NCBI RefSeq assembly: GCF_001476815.1
Contig: NZ_LDSL01000030.1
Span: 1-64,000 of the forward strand
Direction: 5' to 3'
Source of the DNA: Pseudacidovorax intermedius
Lineage (GTDB): Bacteria; Pseudomonadota; Gammaproteobacteria; Burkholderiales; Burkholderiaceae_C
Length of the DNA: 64,000 nt
How positions within the stretch are numbered: the first letter of the stretch is position 1; each line of letters begins with the position of its first letter. Positions 45,026 through 62,277 of the stretch are shown in pieces. The notes beneath the pieces are model-generated. The model did not search any database, was not told where the DNA came from, and saw only the letters and a program-made list of their open reading frames with translations. Both the position numbers and the translations under genes were made by a program.

Positions 45026-46027
45026 TCAATTGGTGAGCAGGTCGACGCGCGTCTCGCGGGTGCAGACCTGCTGCGGCAGCAGGGCCGCCATAGCGGCTTC
45101 GCCCGCCTTGCTGCGGCCGCGCAGGGCGTCCTGCGCCATCACTTCGTGCATGCAGCGCTGGCCCTCGACCGTGCAGATGTTGATGATGCGCGAGAACAGG
45201 TCGGCATCGACGGCGCCGAAACGCTGCACCGGGTTGCGCTCGGTCGGCTTGGCCAGGTCGTTGTAGGCGGCACGGGTGAGGCTCTGGCCGCCCGACTTGG
45301 TGGTGGCGACCCACTTACCGAAGTCGTCGCTCGTCAGGCCGTGGAACTTGAAGGTCATACCCGAGAAGCCGGCGCCGCTGTAGTGCGAGGACAGGCCGTG
45401 GTAGACGCCCGGCTTGTTGATCACGGCGTTCAGCTCGGTCTGCATGCCCGGCATGGTGTAGATCATGCCGGCGAGGTCGGGCACGTAGAAGGCGTTCATC
45501 GTCGTGCTCGAGGTGAGCTTGAACAGGATCGGCCGGTCCACCGGCGCCGCCACTTCATTCACCGAGGCGATGCCCTGCTCGGGATAGATGAAGAGCCACT
45601 TCCAGTCGAGCGCGACGACCTGGATCTCCAGCGGCTTGACATCCGCCGGCACCGGCTTGCCGGCCGCGATGCGGTCGAGCGGACGGTAGGGATCGAGCGT
45701 ATGGGTGCTGATCCAGGTCACGGCGCCGAGTGCGATGATGATCAACAGTGGGGCCGACCAGATCACCAGTTCCAGGCGGGTGGAGTGGTGCCAGTCGGGC
45801 TGGTAGTCCGCATCCTTGTTGGCGGCGCGGTAGCGCCACGCGAAGAGGAGGGTGAGGGCGATCACCGGCACGATGATCAGCAGCATCAGGCCGGTGGCGA
45901 TCATCACCAGGTGGCCCTGCTGACGGGCCACGTCCCCGGAGGGATTGAGCACCACCGTGTTGCAGCCGGCCAGAAGGGCGGTGATGGCCAGCAGCGCCGG
46001 CGCGCGGAATGTCTTGATGGAAGGCAT
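45026..46027 (-). CDS. cyoA: Cytochrome bo3 quinol oxidase subunit II
   Basis: A 333-residue lipoprotein with a lipobox (ALLAGC) at about residue 20, two transmembrane helices (about 45-65 and 85-108) and a cupredoxin domain. The CuA ligand block reads [12 protein letters not shown] with no cysteines, so this is a quinol rather than cytochrome c oxidase subunit. The C-terminal COX_ARM-like region (150-333) is intact, though the protein ends with [12 protein letters not shown], carrying an extra Cys. It starts the cyoABCD run. Confidence 0.94.
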   Translation of the reverse strand: MPSIKTFRAPALLAITALLAGCNTVVLNPSGDVARQQGHLVMIATGLMLLIIVPVIALTLLFAWRYRAANKDADYQPDWHHSTRLELVIWSAPLLIIIALGAVTWISTHTLDPYRPLDRIAAGKPVPADVKPLEIQVVALDWKWLFIYPEQGIASVNEVAAPVDRPILFKLTSSTTMNAFYVPDLAGMIYTMPGMQTELNAVINKPGVYHGLSSHYSGAGFSGMTFKFHGLTSDDFGKWVATTKSGGQSLTRAAYNDLAKPTERNPVQRFGAVDADLFSRIINICTVEGQRCMHEVMAQDALRGRSKAGEAAMAALLPQQVCTRETRVDLLTN

Positions 46028-46119
46028 ACGCTCGAGTCTGAAAGGAACGCGCACACCGGCACCTCGCGCACCGGCGGCAAGAGTGCGCACTTTAGAGGTG
46101 CACGACCAAGTAGGCGATT

Positions 46120-46132
46120 GGACAATTTGTCC
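46120..46132. promoter_or_regulatory. 13-bp palindrome upstream of cyoA
   Basis: GGACAA-T-TTGTCC is a perfect inverted repeat in the 179-bp gap between the divergent cyoA and MFS genes, about 93 bases upstream of cyoA. A TAAAGT -10-like hexamer for cyoA lies at 46089-46094. A regulator such as RegA or another oxidase regulator might bind here; the identity cannot be fixed. Confidence 0.5.
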
Positions 46133-46206
46133 TAGCGGCTCTGTCCGACGGAGGCCCGAAGCTTGCGTGGTAATCTGGTTGCTCCTCGAAACAAGGGAGA
46201 CTTTCG

Positions 46207-47544
46207 ATGAGCAGCCTGACGCCGGCCCATGCCGGAATCCATTCCGGAGACCTCGAGCGCGACGCACGCCAGGTCAATGCGGACGACCACGACGTCGCGC
46301 CCGGAGACATTGCCGTCGGCGTCGTGATCGGCCGATCTTCCGAGTATTTTGACTTTTTCGTATTCGGTATCGCGTGCGCGCTGGTGTTTCCCCAGCTGTT
46401 CTTTCCCTTTGTGGATGGTCTGCAGGGCACCCTGTATGCCTTCGCGATCTTTTCGCTGGCGTTCATCGCCCGCCCCATCGGCACGGTGCTGTCGATGGGC
46501 ATCCAGCGCCGCTACGGCCGCGCGACCAAGCTGACCATCGCGCTTTTCCTGCTGGGCACGTCCACTGCCGGCATCGCCTTCCTGCCGAGCTATGACGCGA
46601 TCGGTCACTGGGCCATCGTGCTTCTGGCGGTGCTGCGGATCGGGCAGGGCCTGGGCACCGGGGGCTCCTGGGACGGGCTGCCTTCGCTGCTGTCGCTGAA
46701 CGCTCCGCCGAGCCGCCGTGGCTGGTACGCCATGCTGGGCCAGCTGGGCGCGCCGCTGGGCTTCGTCATCGCCAGCGCGCTGTTCATGTACCTGTACGGC
46801 AGCCTGTCGCACGAGGATTTCATGAGCTGGGGCTGGCGCTATCCCTTCTATGTGGCCTTCGCCATCAACGTGGTGGCGCTGTTCGCCCGTCTGCGCCTGG
46901 TCGTGACCCACGAGTATGAACGCGCGCTGGAGCAGCGCGAGCTGGAGCCGACGCCCGCCGGGGAACTGCTGCGCGCCCAGGGCTACAACATCTTCATCGG
47001 CGCATTTGCGGCGCTGGCCAGCTACGCGCTGTTCCACCTGGTGACGGTGTTCCCGCTGTCCTGGATCCAGCTCTATTCCGACCAGCCGGTCGCCAGCTTC
47101 CTGGGCGTCCAGATCGTGGGCGGCCTGCTGGCCGCAGTGGCGGTGATCGTCTCCGGCTGGCTGGCCGACCGTTTCGGCCGCCGCAACACGCTCGGCACGC
47201 TCGCCGCGCTGATCGGCCTGTTCAGCCTGGTGGCACCGGTGCTCCTAAAGAGCACGGAAGGGCAGGACATCTTCATCCTGATCGGCTTCGTGCTGCTGGG
47301 CCTGTCTTACGGCCAGGCGTCGGGCACGGTGACGTCGAACTTCAGCGCCCGCTATCGCTACACCGGCGCGGCCTTGACGTCCGACTTCGCCTGGCTGGTG
47401 GGTGCTGCCTTTGCGCCGCTGGTGGCGCTGGGGCTGTCGGCCCATTTCGGTCTGGCATTTCTGGGTGTGTATTTGGCCTCCGGTGCGATCTGCACGCTGG
47501 TGGCGCTGTACATCAACAAGACGCTGGAGTCGTCGAAGGACTGA
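46207..47544 (+). CDS. MFS transporter, metabolite:H+ symporter (MHS) type
   Basis: A 445-residue permease with twelve transmembrane helices. EYFDFFVFGIACALVFPQLFFP and GWLADRFGRRNTLGTLAALIG are MHS-family signatures (relatives transport shikimate, alpha-ketoglutarate, citrate or proline). GGGAGA sits upstream of the ATG. A terminator follows directly. It is divergent from the cyo operon, and the substrate is unknown. Confidence 0.88.
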   Translation: MSSLTPAHAGIHSGDLERDARQVNADDHDVAPGDIAVGVVIGRSSEYFDFFVFGIACALVFPQLFFPFVDGLQGTLYAFAIFSLAFIARPIGTVLSMGIQRRYGRATKLTIALFLLGTSTAGIAFLPSYDAIGHWAIVLLAVLRIGQGLGTGGSWDGLPSLLSLNAPPSRRGWYAMLGQLGAPLGFVIASALFMYLYGSLSHEDFMSWGWRYPFYVAFAINVVALFARLRLVVTHEYERALEQRELEPTPAGELLRAQGYNIFIGAFAALASYALFHLVTVFPLSWIQLYSDQPVASFLGVQIVGGLLAAVAVIVSGWLADRFGRRNTLGTLAALIGLFSLVAPVLLKSTEGQDIFILIGFVLLGLSYGQASGTVTSNFSARYRYTGAALTSDFAWLVGAAFAPLVALGLSAHFGLAFLGVYLASGAICTLVALYINKTLESSKD

Positions 47545-47583
47545 GCAGCGCGCAGTCGGCACTCAGGGCGATTCGCCTGTTCG

Positions 47584-47607
47584 GAAAAGCGCCTTCGGGC
47601 GCTTTTT
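47584..47607 (+). terminator. Intrinsic terminator of the MFS gene
   Basis: AAAGCGCC-TTC-GGGCGCTTT hairpin followed by a six-base T run (47602-47607). It is 40 bases after the stop codon. Confidence 0.93.
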
Positions 47608-47835
47608 TCGTTGGTAATCCGAAGATCGGGTGCTGCGATCAGGTCCAGGACGGCCTCGGAGTGGCTTGGACCTGCGTCAAGAGCGACGTTTGCCGTCGCG
47701 CCGGTGGGTGAGCATCCAACGCCATACCCAGGCCAGGCCCGAACGGTCATTTGACATAACGCACATTGCCGACAAAATGGACGGGGAAGGCGTCGGGCAC
47801 CTCACTGTCAATACGCGCCCAGTCGGCAACCGCCG

Positions 47836-51546
<3,711 letters not shown>

Positions 51547-51708
51547 GGCCGGTTCACTATATTGCAAAGCGTAACCAGACCATCAGTGCCGACGGAATGC
51601 GCGCGACATGCCGGCGAGCGCCAAGCGCCGCAGGACGCGCCAGGCCCCTGTCGCTCGGCTTGCCAGCCCGCACACCCCTCGCTACATTGACATTTTTGAG
51701 GGCCAGTC

Positions 51709-53021
<1,313 letters not shown>

Positions 53022-53025
<4 letters not shown>

Positions 53026-54350
53026 CGGCCGGACAAGGCGCCCACCCCCTTTCTGACTCTGACATGCGCCAGCCGGAGGCCGCCGCCGCTTGGCTGCGCA
53101 CCACCACCGCGGTGCGGGAGCGCGCCGCCGAACTGCTGGCACGCGCCCGCCGCGGCGACTCCGGGTTTTTCACCATCGGCGACGGCAGCACGCTGGACGA
53201 CGCGGCCCGCGAGGTCGTGCAGGCCACCCAGGCGCGCTATGCCTGGCGGCCCATTCCGTACCACAGCCGCTGGCGCCATTTCGAGGCCGGCGGGGTCGAC
53301 CGCTCGGCCGAGCTGGACCGCCTGCTCGGCGACCATGCCACGCCGCGCATGCGCGCCCAGGCGCGCATCGACCTCGCAGTGGTGAGTGTGCTGCTCGATG
53401 CCGGCGCCGGCGCCGACTGGGCGTACCACGAATCGGCGTCGGACCAGCGCTTTTCCCGCTCCGAAGGGCTGGCGGTGGCCAGCTTCCATGCCTTCACCGC
53501 CGGCCTGTTCTCGTCCGACCCCGACCATCCGTTGCAGGCCGATGCCGCCGGCCTGCGCGGCTTGGTGGCGGACCGGCTGGCACAGGCCTTCCAGGTCCGT
53601 GCCGACAACCCGCTCGTCGGCCTGGACGGCCGCGTCACCCTGTTGCGCCGCCTGGGCGAGGTGCTGGCGGAGCAGCCGCAGGTCTTCGGCACCGAGGTAC
53701 AGCGGCCGGGCGGCCTCTTCGACATGCTGATCGCGCCCGAAGGCGTGGAAGTGCCGCCCACGGCGACCGTGCAGGTACACGACATCCTGACGCTGCTGCT
53801 CGAATCCCTGTCTGCCATCTGGCCGACCGGCAACTACCTCCACCGCGAGCCCACCGCCCTGCCCGGCCCCGGCGAGTCCGGCCTCGCCCTGGGCGACTGC
53901 TGGCAGCACAGCGGCGTGGGCGGCGACGGCCATACCAAGGGCTGGGTGCCCTTCCACAAGCTGTCCCAGTGGCTCACCTATTCGCTCATCGAGCCCTTCG
54001 AATGGGCCGGCGTGAAGGTCGAGGGCCTCGACGCCCTGACCGGTCTGCCCGAGTACCGCAACGGCGGCCTGCTGCTGGATGCCGGCGTGATCGTGCCGCG
54101 CGATGCGGCGCTGCTCGCGCGCAGCTGGCAAGTGGCCGACGAATTCATCGTCGAATGGCGCGCCCTGACCGTGGCATTGCTGGACGAGCTGGCGCCCTTG
54201 GTGCGCAAGCACCTCGGCCGCGACGCGGACGCGATGCCGCTGGCCTGCGTGCTCGAAGGCGGCACCTGGGCCGCCGGCCGCGCCACGGCCGAGCGGCTGC
54301 GCGGCGGACTGCCACCGCTGCGCATCGACAGCGACGGCACCGTGTTCTGA
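53022..54350 (+). CDS. DUF1688 protein, URC4 homologue
   Basis: A 442-residue protein of the DUF1688 family, the bacterial and fungal homologues of URC4. Signature segments are [38 protein letters not shown] and [16 protein letters not shown]. No general catalytic motif is recognisable. In yeast, URC4 mutants fail to use uracil as nitrogen source. Its ATG overlaps the URC1-like gene's stop, so the two are translationally coupled. Confidence 0.92.
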
Positions 54351-54408
54351 CGGCCGCGCCGCCCTGCTCTACCATCGCCGCCTTCGTTTTCTGCCTGAAC
54401 AAGAACTC

Positions 54409-55041
<633 letters not shown>

Positions 55042-55043
55042 GG

Positions 55044-55138
55044 CTCGCCCCCAGGCTGCGCGGGCTGGGGCCCGCTCCGCCAACCCCCTCCGGGGGCACA
55101 CGCAGCGGCCCGGCGAAGCCGGTTCCGCGCGTGTTGCT
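55044..55138 (-). repeat. Dispersed intergenic repeat, copy 2 (inverted relative to copy 1)
   Basis: Read on the minus strand: GCGGAACCGGCTTCGCCGGG, CCGCTGCGTGTGCCCCC, a GGAGGGGG arm and GGCGG, in the same order as copy 1 at 34062-34154. By eye, roughly five of every six bases match over the first 60. It lies immediately downstream of upp and could form the 3' end of its transcript. Confidence 0.75.
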
Positions 55139-55240
55139 GGCTTGGCCTGCTCCGCGGCCTTCTGAAGGGGGAGGTTGCGCTGGGGGGTGCCGGGATCGCC
55201 CTCTGCCTTGCACCCGCGCCTGCCCCTGTCCGTTCACGCT

Positions 55241-55278
55241 GAGCCTGTCGAAGCGCGGTTCAAGGCTTCGACAGGCTC
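55241..55278. repeat. GAGCCTGTCGAAGC inverted repeat
   Basis: GAGCCTGTCGAAGC (55241-55254) is followed after 10 bases by its exact reverse complement GCTTCGACAGGCTC (55265-55278). This is a short palindromic element found many times in Comamonadaceae genomes. It may be a transcript end or a DNA-bending/REP-like site. Confidence 0.85.
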
Positions 55279-55418
55279 GGCCCGGACGGTTGTGCGCCCA
55301 GCCGCTACGTCGGTGGCCTCAGCCCGAACGGCGGCACACTCGGACCGGACGCCGGTGCGTCCTTCGAGCCCCGGCACCAATCCTGCTTGTCCAACACCAT
55401 CAACGAGGAGTGAGAAAG

Positions 55419-56417
55419 ATGATCCAGCGCCGTCCCCTGATCCTGAGTGCCGCCGCCCTGGCGGGGCTTGTCGCGGTCGGGTTGCCGCAGTTCGCATTCG
55501 CCCAATCCAAGCTGAAGGTGGCAGCGGTCTACACCGTGCCCTTCGAGCAGCAATGGGTGGGCCGCATCCACAAGGCGCTCAAGGCGGCCGAGGCCCGTGG
55601 CGAGATCGAATACAAGGCCACCGAGAACGTGGCCAATGCCGACTACGAGCGCGTGCTGCGCGAGTACGCCACGGCCGGCAACCAGCTGATCGTGGGCGAG
55701 GCCTTCGCGGTCGAGGCGGCGGCGCGCAAGGTGGCCAAGGACTTCCCCAAGACCATGTTCCTGATGGGCTCCTCCGGCAAGCCGCAGGCGCCCAACTTCA
55801 GCGTCTTCGACAACTACATCCAGGAGCCTGCCTACCTCACCGGCATGATCGCCGGCGGCATGACCAAGTCCAACAAGATCGGCATGGTCGGCGGCTTCCC
55901 GATTCCGGAGGTCAACCGGCTGATGAACGCCTTCATGGCGGGCGCCAAGGAAGTGAATCCCAAGGTCGAATTCAGCGTCAGCTTCATCAACAGCTGGTTC
56001 GATCCGCCCAAGGCCAAGGAGGCCGCCTTCGCCATGGTCGACAAGGGCGCGGACATCCTCTACGCCGAACGCTTCGGCGTGAGCGACGCGGCCAAGGAGC
56101 GCAAGGTGCTGGCGATCGGCAACGTGATCAACACCCAGCCGCAGTACCCGGACACGGTGGTGGTGTCGGCCCTGTGGAACATGGAGCCTTCCATCGACCG
56201 CGCCATCAAGCTGGCCAAGGACGGCCAGTTCAAGGCCGAGGACTACGGCCCCTACTCGCAGATGCAGCACAAGGGCTCGGAGCTGTCGCCCCTGGGCACC
56301 TTCGAGAAGAAGGTGCCGGCCGACCTGGTGGCCAAGGTCAAGGCGCGCGAGGCGGAGATCCTGTCGGGCAAATACAGCGTCAAGATCGACGACCGCCAGC
56401 CCAAGTCGTCCAAGTGA
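55419..56417 (+). CDS. BMP-family ABC transporter substrate-binding protein
   Basis: A 332-residue exported protein (signal peptide MIQRRPLILSAAALAGLVAVGL, cleavage after FAFA|QS) of the basic-membrane-protein family (PnrA-like/purine nucleoside receptor). LKVAAVYTVPFEQQWVGRIH, VFDNYIQEPAYLTGMIAGGM and DKGADILYAERFGVSDAAKER are BMP features. PnrA-like proteins bind nucleosides; this one may bind pyrimidine or purine nucleosides or bases. It starts the import operon. Confidence 0.92.
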   Translation: MIQRRPLILSAAALAGLVAVGLPQFAFAQSKLKVAAVYTVPFEQQWVGRIHKALKAAEARGEIEYKATENVANADYERVLREYATAGNQLIVGEAFAVEAAARKVAKDFPKTMFLMGSSGKPQAPNFSVFDNYIQEPAYLTGMIAGGMTKSNKIGMVGGFPIPEVNRLMNAFMAGAKEVNPKVEFSVSFINSWFDPPKAKEAAFAMVDKGADILYAERFGVSDAAKERKVLAIGNVINTQPQYPDTVVVSALWNMEPSIDRAIKLAKDGQFKAEDYGPYSQMQHKGSELSPLGTFEKKVPADLVAKVKAREAEILSGKYSVKIDDRQPKSSK

Positions 56418-56430
56418 GGCCCGCGCGCGC

Positions 56431-57338
56431 ATGATCCGCCTCCGCCGATTGCTCCTGGCCCTGGCAGCCAGCGCCGCCCTTGCCGGCTGTGCCGGCATGG
56501 CCGCCGCGCCCCAGGCCGACACCACGCCGCGCATCGCCGTGATGTCGGCCTTTGAGCCCGAACTGGTCCTGCTGCGCCAGAAGCTGCAGGACGCGCGCAC
56601 CACGCGCATCAACGGCGTCGAGTTCCACACCGGCACCCTGCAGGGCCGGCCGGTGCTGCTGTTCCTGTCGGGCATCAGCATGACCAACGCGACCATGAAC
56701 ACGCAGTTGGCGCTGGACCGCTTCAAGGTCAGCCACGTGGTGTTCAGCGGCATCGCGGGCGGTGTCAATCCCCAGCTGTCCATCGGCGACGTCACGGTGC
56801 CGGCCCAGTGGGGCCAGTACCTCGAAGTGCTGATGGCCAAGGAGGTGGCGCCCGGCCGCTACGAAAAGCCGCCCTTCATCCAGGATGCAACACTGCCCAA
56901 CTTCGGCATGATGTTCCCGCGACCGGTGGAATTCCGCTCGGCCGCGCAGCCGCAGATCACGCGGCGCTTCTGGTTCGAGGCCGATCCAGGCATGCTGGCC
57001 GCCGCGCGCAGCATGAAGGTGGACCTGGCGGCCTGCGCCGCCGGCACTTGCCTCAGGCATGCGCCGCGCCTCGTCGTCGGCGGCAACGGGGTGTCGGGCC
57101 AGGCCTTCATGGACAACAAGGCCTTCCGCGAATACACCTACGCCACTTTCCAGGCCAACGTGCTGGACATGGAGACGGCGGCGGTCGGCATGGTGGCCCA
57201 TGCCAACGGCGTGCCCTACATCGCCTTCCGCTCGCTGAGCGACCTGGCGGGCGGCGGCGACGGTGCCAACGAGATGGGCACCTTCATGCGGCTGGCGGCC
57301 GACAACTCGGCACAGGTGCTGCTGGCCTTCCTGGCGCA

Positions 57339-57351
<13 letters not shown>
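56431..57351 (+). CDS. Lipoprotein nucleosidase-like protein of the PNP/MTAN superfamily
   Basis: A 306-residue protein. The N-terminus has a lipobox (ALAASAALAGC, Cys near residue 20), so the domain is predicted to be exported and membrane-anchored. The rest resembles the phosphorylase superfamily: IAVMSAFEPELVLL, VVFSGIAGGVNPQLSIGDVTVP, DMETAAVGMVAH with the ribose-binding Met-Glu, and the catalytic Asp region FRSLSDLAGG. An exported nucleosidase or phosphorylase inside a nucleoside transporter operon is unusual. It is 13 bases after the binding-protein gene and overlaps the ATPase gene by 13 bases. Confidence 0.88.
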
Positions 57352-58918
<1,567 letters not shown>

Positions 58919-58922
<4 letters not shown>

Positions 58923-59986
58923 CGATGCGGCTCGAACGACGCACGCAGCCCTCGCGCGCGGCGCTGGTGCTGGCCCCGGTGGGCGCGGTCGCCTTCACGC
59001 TGCTGGTCAGCGCCCTGCTGGTGCTGTGGGCCGGCGCGCCCGTGGGCCGCACCTACGGACTGCTGCTGTCAGGCGGCTTCGGCTCGGTCTTCGCGCTGAG
59101 CGAGACGCTGACGCGGGCCATTCCGCTGATCCTCACCGGGCTGTCGGCGGCCGTGGCCTTCAGGGCGCGGCTGTTCAACATCGGCGCCGAGGGCCAGCTC
59201 TACGCCGGCGCGCTGGCGGCGGTGGCCATCGGCGGCATGCACGACGGCACGGGGCTGGAATGGCCGGTGGCGGTGCTGCTGCCGCTGATGTTCCTGGCCG
59301 CCGCGCTCGCAGGCGCGGTGCTGTTGCTCGGCCCGGCGCTGATGAAGAGCCGCCTGGGCGTGGACGAGGTCGTGACGACGCTGCTGCTCAACTTCATCGT
59401 GCTGCTGGCCGTCGGCGCGCTGCTCGACGGCCCGATGAAGGACCCGGCGGCCATGGGCTGGCCGCAGAGCGTGGCGCTGCAGCCGGACCTCGAACTGTCC
59501 AAGCTCATTCCCCAGACGCGGGTGCACAGCGGCCTGCTCGGTGCGCTGGTGCTGGCGGTGGGCGTGTGGCTGCTGTTCAAGCACACGGTGCTGGGCTTCG
59601 ACATCCGCGCGCTGGGCGCCAACCCGCGTGCCGCCGCCTTCGCCGGCGTACCGGTCACACGCACCGTCGTAGTGACCGCGCTGCTGTCGGGTGCGCTCGC
59701 TGGACTCGCTGGTGCGGTCGAAGTGTCGGGCCGCACCAGCTACGTCACGCTCGACATGTCGCCCGGCTATGGCTACACCGGCATCGTGATCGCCATGCTC
59801 GCGGGCCTGCATCCGCTGGGCGTGGTGGCGGCTGCCGTGTTCGTGGCCGGCGTCCTGGTCGGCGCCGATTCGATGAGCCGCGCCGTGGGCGTGCCGACCT
59901 ACATCGCCGACGTGATCGTTGCCGCCTCGCTGCTGTCGGTGCTGGTGGCGGCGCTGTTCACGCAGTACCGGGTGAGGCGGTCATGA
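58919..59986 (+). CDS. BMP-family ABC transporter permease 1
   Basis: A 355-residue inner-membrane protein with about eight to ten hydrophobic helices. FRARLFNIGAEGQLYAGALA and GVDEVVTTLLLNFIVLL are conserved in nucleoside ABC permeases (NupP/BmpB-like). It pairs with the second permease and is translationally coupled to the ATPase gene. Confidence 0.93.
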
Positions 59987-60041
59987 GCGCGGTGCCGCAT
60001 CTTCGTGCCGATAAGGCCTCGGCGCTGGGAAGGACGTGCCC

Positions 60042-60965
60042 ATGAGCGACGTGTTCGACATCGTCTCCCACGCCGCCTTCTGGGTGGCCCTGCTGCGCAT
60101 CGCCACGCCGCTGATCCTGGGCACGCTGGGCGTGCTGATGTGCGAGCGCGCGGGCGTGCTCAACCTCGGCATCGAGGGGATCATGGTGGCCGGCGCCTTC
60201 GGCGGCTGGCTGGCCGTGTATGCCGGCGCACCGCTGTGGTGGGGCGTGGCGGCTGCGGCGCTGGTGGGCGCGGCGTTCGGCCTGCTGCATGCCTGGCTCA
60301 CGGTCGGCCTGGCCCTGTCGCAGCACGTCTGCGGCTTGGGCATCACGCTGCTGGCGACCTCGCTGTCGTACTACGGCTACCGGGTGAGCTTTCCCAAGGT
60401 CAGCACGCCGCCCACGGTGACGCCCTTCGCGCCCATGGACTGGCTGCCGGTGCCCGTGCTCGACGCCCAGACGCCGATGACGCTGCTGGCCCTGCTGCTG
60501 GTGCCGCTGATCGGCTGGCTGCTCTACCGCACCCCCGCCGGCCTGGCGCTGCGCATGGTGGGCGAGAACCCGCAGGCCGCCGAGAGCCAGGGCGTGTCGG
60601 TGGCGGCCACCCGCACGGCGGCCATCGTGGCGGGCTCGGCGCTGATGGGCGTGGCGGGCAGCTTCCTCACGCTCTCGGCCTTCAACGCCTTCTTCTTCAA
60701 CATGGTCAATGGCCGCGGCTGGATCTGCGTGGCGCTGGTGGTCTTCGCGTCCTGGCGGCCGGGCAAGGCGCTGCTGGGCGCGCTGCTGTTTGCCTTCTTC
60801 GACGCGCTTCAGCTGCGGCTGCAACAGGCCGGCGACGCCGCCCTGCCGTATCAGGTCTACTTGATGCTGCCGTACGTGCTGTCGATCCTGGCGCTGGTGC
60901 TGGTGGCCCGCAAGGCCAGCTATCCGCAGGCGCTGATGAAGCCCTACCGCAAGGGCGAGCGCTGA
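60042..60965 (+). CDS. BMP-family ABC transporter permease 2
   Basis: A 307-residue permease. LMCERAGVLNLGIEGIMVAGAFGG and GVSVAATRTAAIVAGSALMGVAG are family motifs (NupQ/BmpC-like). GGAAGG precedes the ATG at 60042; a GTG at 60036 is an alternative. It completes a five-gene importer operon (binding protein, lipoprotein nucleosidase, ATPase, two permeases). Confidence 0.93.
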   Translation: MSDVFDIVSHAAFWVALLRIATPLILGTLGVLMCERAGVLNLGIEGIMVAGAFGGWLAVYAGAPLWWGVAAAALVGAAFGLLHAWLTVGLALSQHVCGLGITLLATSLSYYGYRVSFPKVSTPPTVTPFAPMDWLPVPVLDAQTPMTLLALLLVPLIGWLLYRTPAGLALRMVGENPQAAESQGVSVAATRTAAIVAGSALMGVAGSFLTLSAFNAFFFNMVNGRGWICVALVVFASWRPGKALLGALLFAFFDALQLRLQQAGDAALPYQVYLMLPYVLSILALVLVARKASYPQALMKPYRKGER

Positions 60966-60997
60966 AGCGCCGCGTCGGCGCACGATAAGCTCGTGCC

Positions 60998-61600
60998 ATG
61001 CCCGCGACCGAGCCGCCCTTCGCCCTCGTCGATCCCGCATGGCTCCAGGGCCCGCGGGTGCGCCTGCGCCCCTGGCGGCCCGCCGACCTGGCGCCCTTCG
61101 CCGCGATGAGCGCCGATGCGCAGACGATGGCCTACTTCCTCTCGACCCTGGACACCGCCGCCAGCGAGGCCATGGTGCAGCGCTGCCAAGCCCTGATCGA
61201 GACGCAGGGCTGGGGCCTTTGGGCCATGGAGCTGGCCAGCCCCGGTGCCGACGGTCCTTTCATCGGCCTGTGCGGGCTTCACCGGCCGGCCTGGTCCCTG
61301 CCTTTCGCGCCGTGCATCGAGATCAGCTGGCGGCTGGCCCGGCCCTGGTGGGGCCGGGGCCTCGCCCGCGAAGCGGCCGGACTGGCGCTGGCCGTCGGCT
61401 TCGGCCCATTGGCGCTGGACGAGATCGTCGCCTTCACCACGGCGGCCAACCAGCGCAGCCGCGCGCTGATGGTGCGGCTGGGCATGCGGCACGACCCGGA
61501 CGACGACTTCGACCATCCCGCGCTTCCTGACGGCCATCCGCTCCAGCGGCACGTGCTCTACCGGCTTGCCGCGCCTCGCGGGGCCCGGCCGCAACGATGA
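60998..61600 (+). CDS. GNAT N-acetyltransferase (RimJ/RimL-like)
   Basis: A 200-residue acetyltransferase. VRLRPWRPADLAPFAAM begins the GNAT fold; the acetyl-CoA site is WWGRGLAREAAGLAL and DEIVAFTTAANQRSRALMVRLGM follows. The acceptor is unknown. TAAGCT 60986-60991 lies 6 bases before the ATG, inside a GCACGA/TCGTGC inverted repeat, and no ribosome-binding site is seen; a leaderless start is plausible. The stop overlaps the AraC gene (ATGA). Confidence 0.88.
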   Translation: MPATEPPFALVDPAWLQGPRVRLRPWRPADLAPFAAMSADAQTMAYFLSTLDTAASEAMVQRCQALIETQGWGLWAMELASPGADGPFIGLCGLHRPAWSLPFAPCIEISWRLARPWWGRGLAREAAGLALAVGFGPLALDEIVAFTTAANQRSRALMVRLGMRHDPDDDFDHPALPDGHPLQRHVLYRLAAPRGARPQR

Positions 61601-62277
61601 ATCAGGCGACACACCCCGACGTGGTGCTGGAAGCCTGGACGGCAGCGGCCGCCGGGCCGCGGCGCTTTCTGGTGCTGCCCGATGGCTGCCACGACCTGAT
61701 CCTGCATCTGGGCGACGGCCCCGACGCGGCCAGTTGGCAGGTCTCGCCCCTGGACGACGCCGCCCGCCGCGTGGACAGCCCAGGCACAGGCCGCTGGTTC
61801 GGCTGGCGGCTGCGCCCCGGCACGCGCGTGATGCAGCCGCTGCTGCTGCAGTCGGTGGCCCAGCTCGGGCGCGATCTGCCCATCGATGCCAACGCGCTGC
61901 AAGGTCAGGTTGCGTCGAGACTGGCCGACTTCTGCCGCACCGATCCGCGGGTCGACGAAGCGCTCGCGGCCGTGGCGGGCGCCACCCACGTCGCTGCCGC
62001 CGGCCGCGCGCTTGGCGTGAGCGAGCGCAGCCTGCAGCGCCTGATCACGCCCGCCACGGGCCACCCGCCTGCCTTCTGGCGTTCGCTGGCACGCATCCGT
62101 GGCGCCGTGCGGGCGTTGGCCGGGCCGGCGCCGCTGTCAGCGATCGCAGCCGATCATGGTTTCGCGGACCAGGCGCATTTCAGCCGCGAATGCCGGCGAT
62201 GGATGGGACAGCCACCGGCCCGGCTGCGGCGCGACGTCCAGGCGCTGCGGACGGCGACAGCGTCCGGCTACGGCTGA
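61597..62277 (+). CDS. AraC-family transcriptional regulator
   Basis: A 226-residue protein with two C-terminal helix-turn-helix motifs (AAGRALGVSERSLQRLITPATG and LSAIAADHGFADQAHFSRECRRWMG), the AraC DNA-binding domain. The N-terminal half (1-110) holds a DUF6597-type domain (LPDGCHDLILHLGD). It is coupled to the GNAT gene, and converges on the VOC gene with a 10-base overlap. The regulated genes are unknown. Confidence 0.88.
   Translation: MNQATHPDVVLEAWTAAAAGPRRFLVLPDGCHDLILHLGDGPDAASWQVSPLDDAARRVDSPGTGRWFGWRLRPGTRVMQPLLLQSVAQLGRDLPIDANALQGQVASRLADFCRTDPRVDEALAAVAGATHVAAAGRALGVSERSLQRLITPATGHPPAFWRSLARIRGAVRALAGPAPLSAIAADHGFADQAHFSRECRRWMGQPPARLRRDVQALRTATASGYG

Larger units (their letters stand above)
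55042..55418. other. 377-bp non-coding stretch between upp and the BMP operon
   Basis: Almost entirely composed of two repeat elements: copy 2 of the dispersed repeat (55044-55138) and the GAGCCTGTCGAAGC palindrome (55241-55278). No gene is credible here. The promoter and ribosome-binding site of the BMP gene occupy its last 40 bases (GAGGAG 9 bases before the ATG). Confidence 0.7.
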
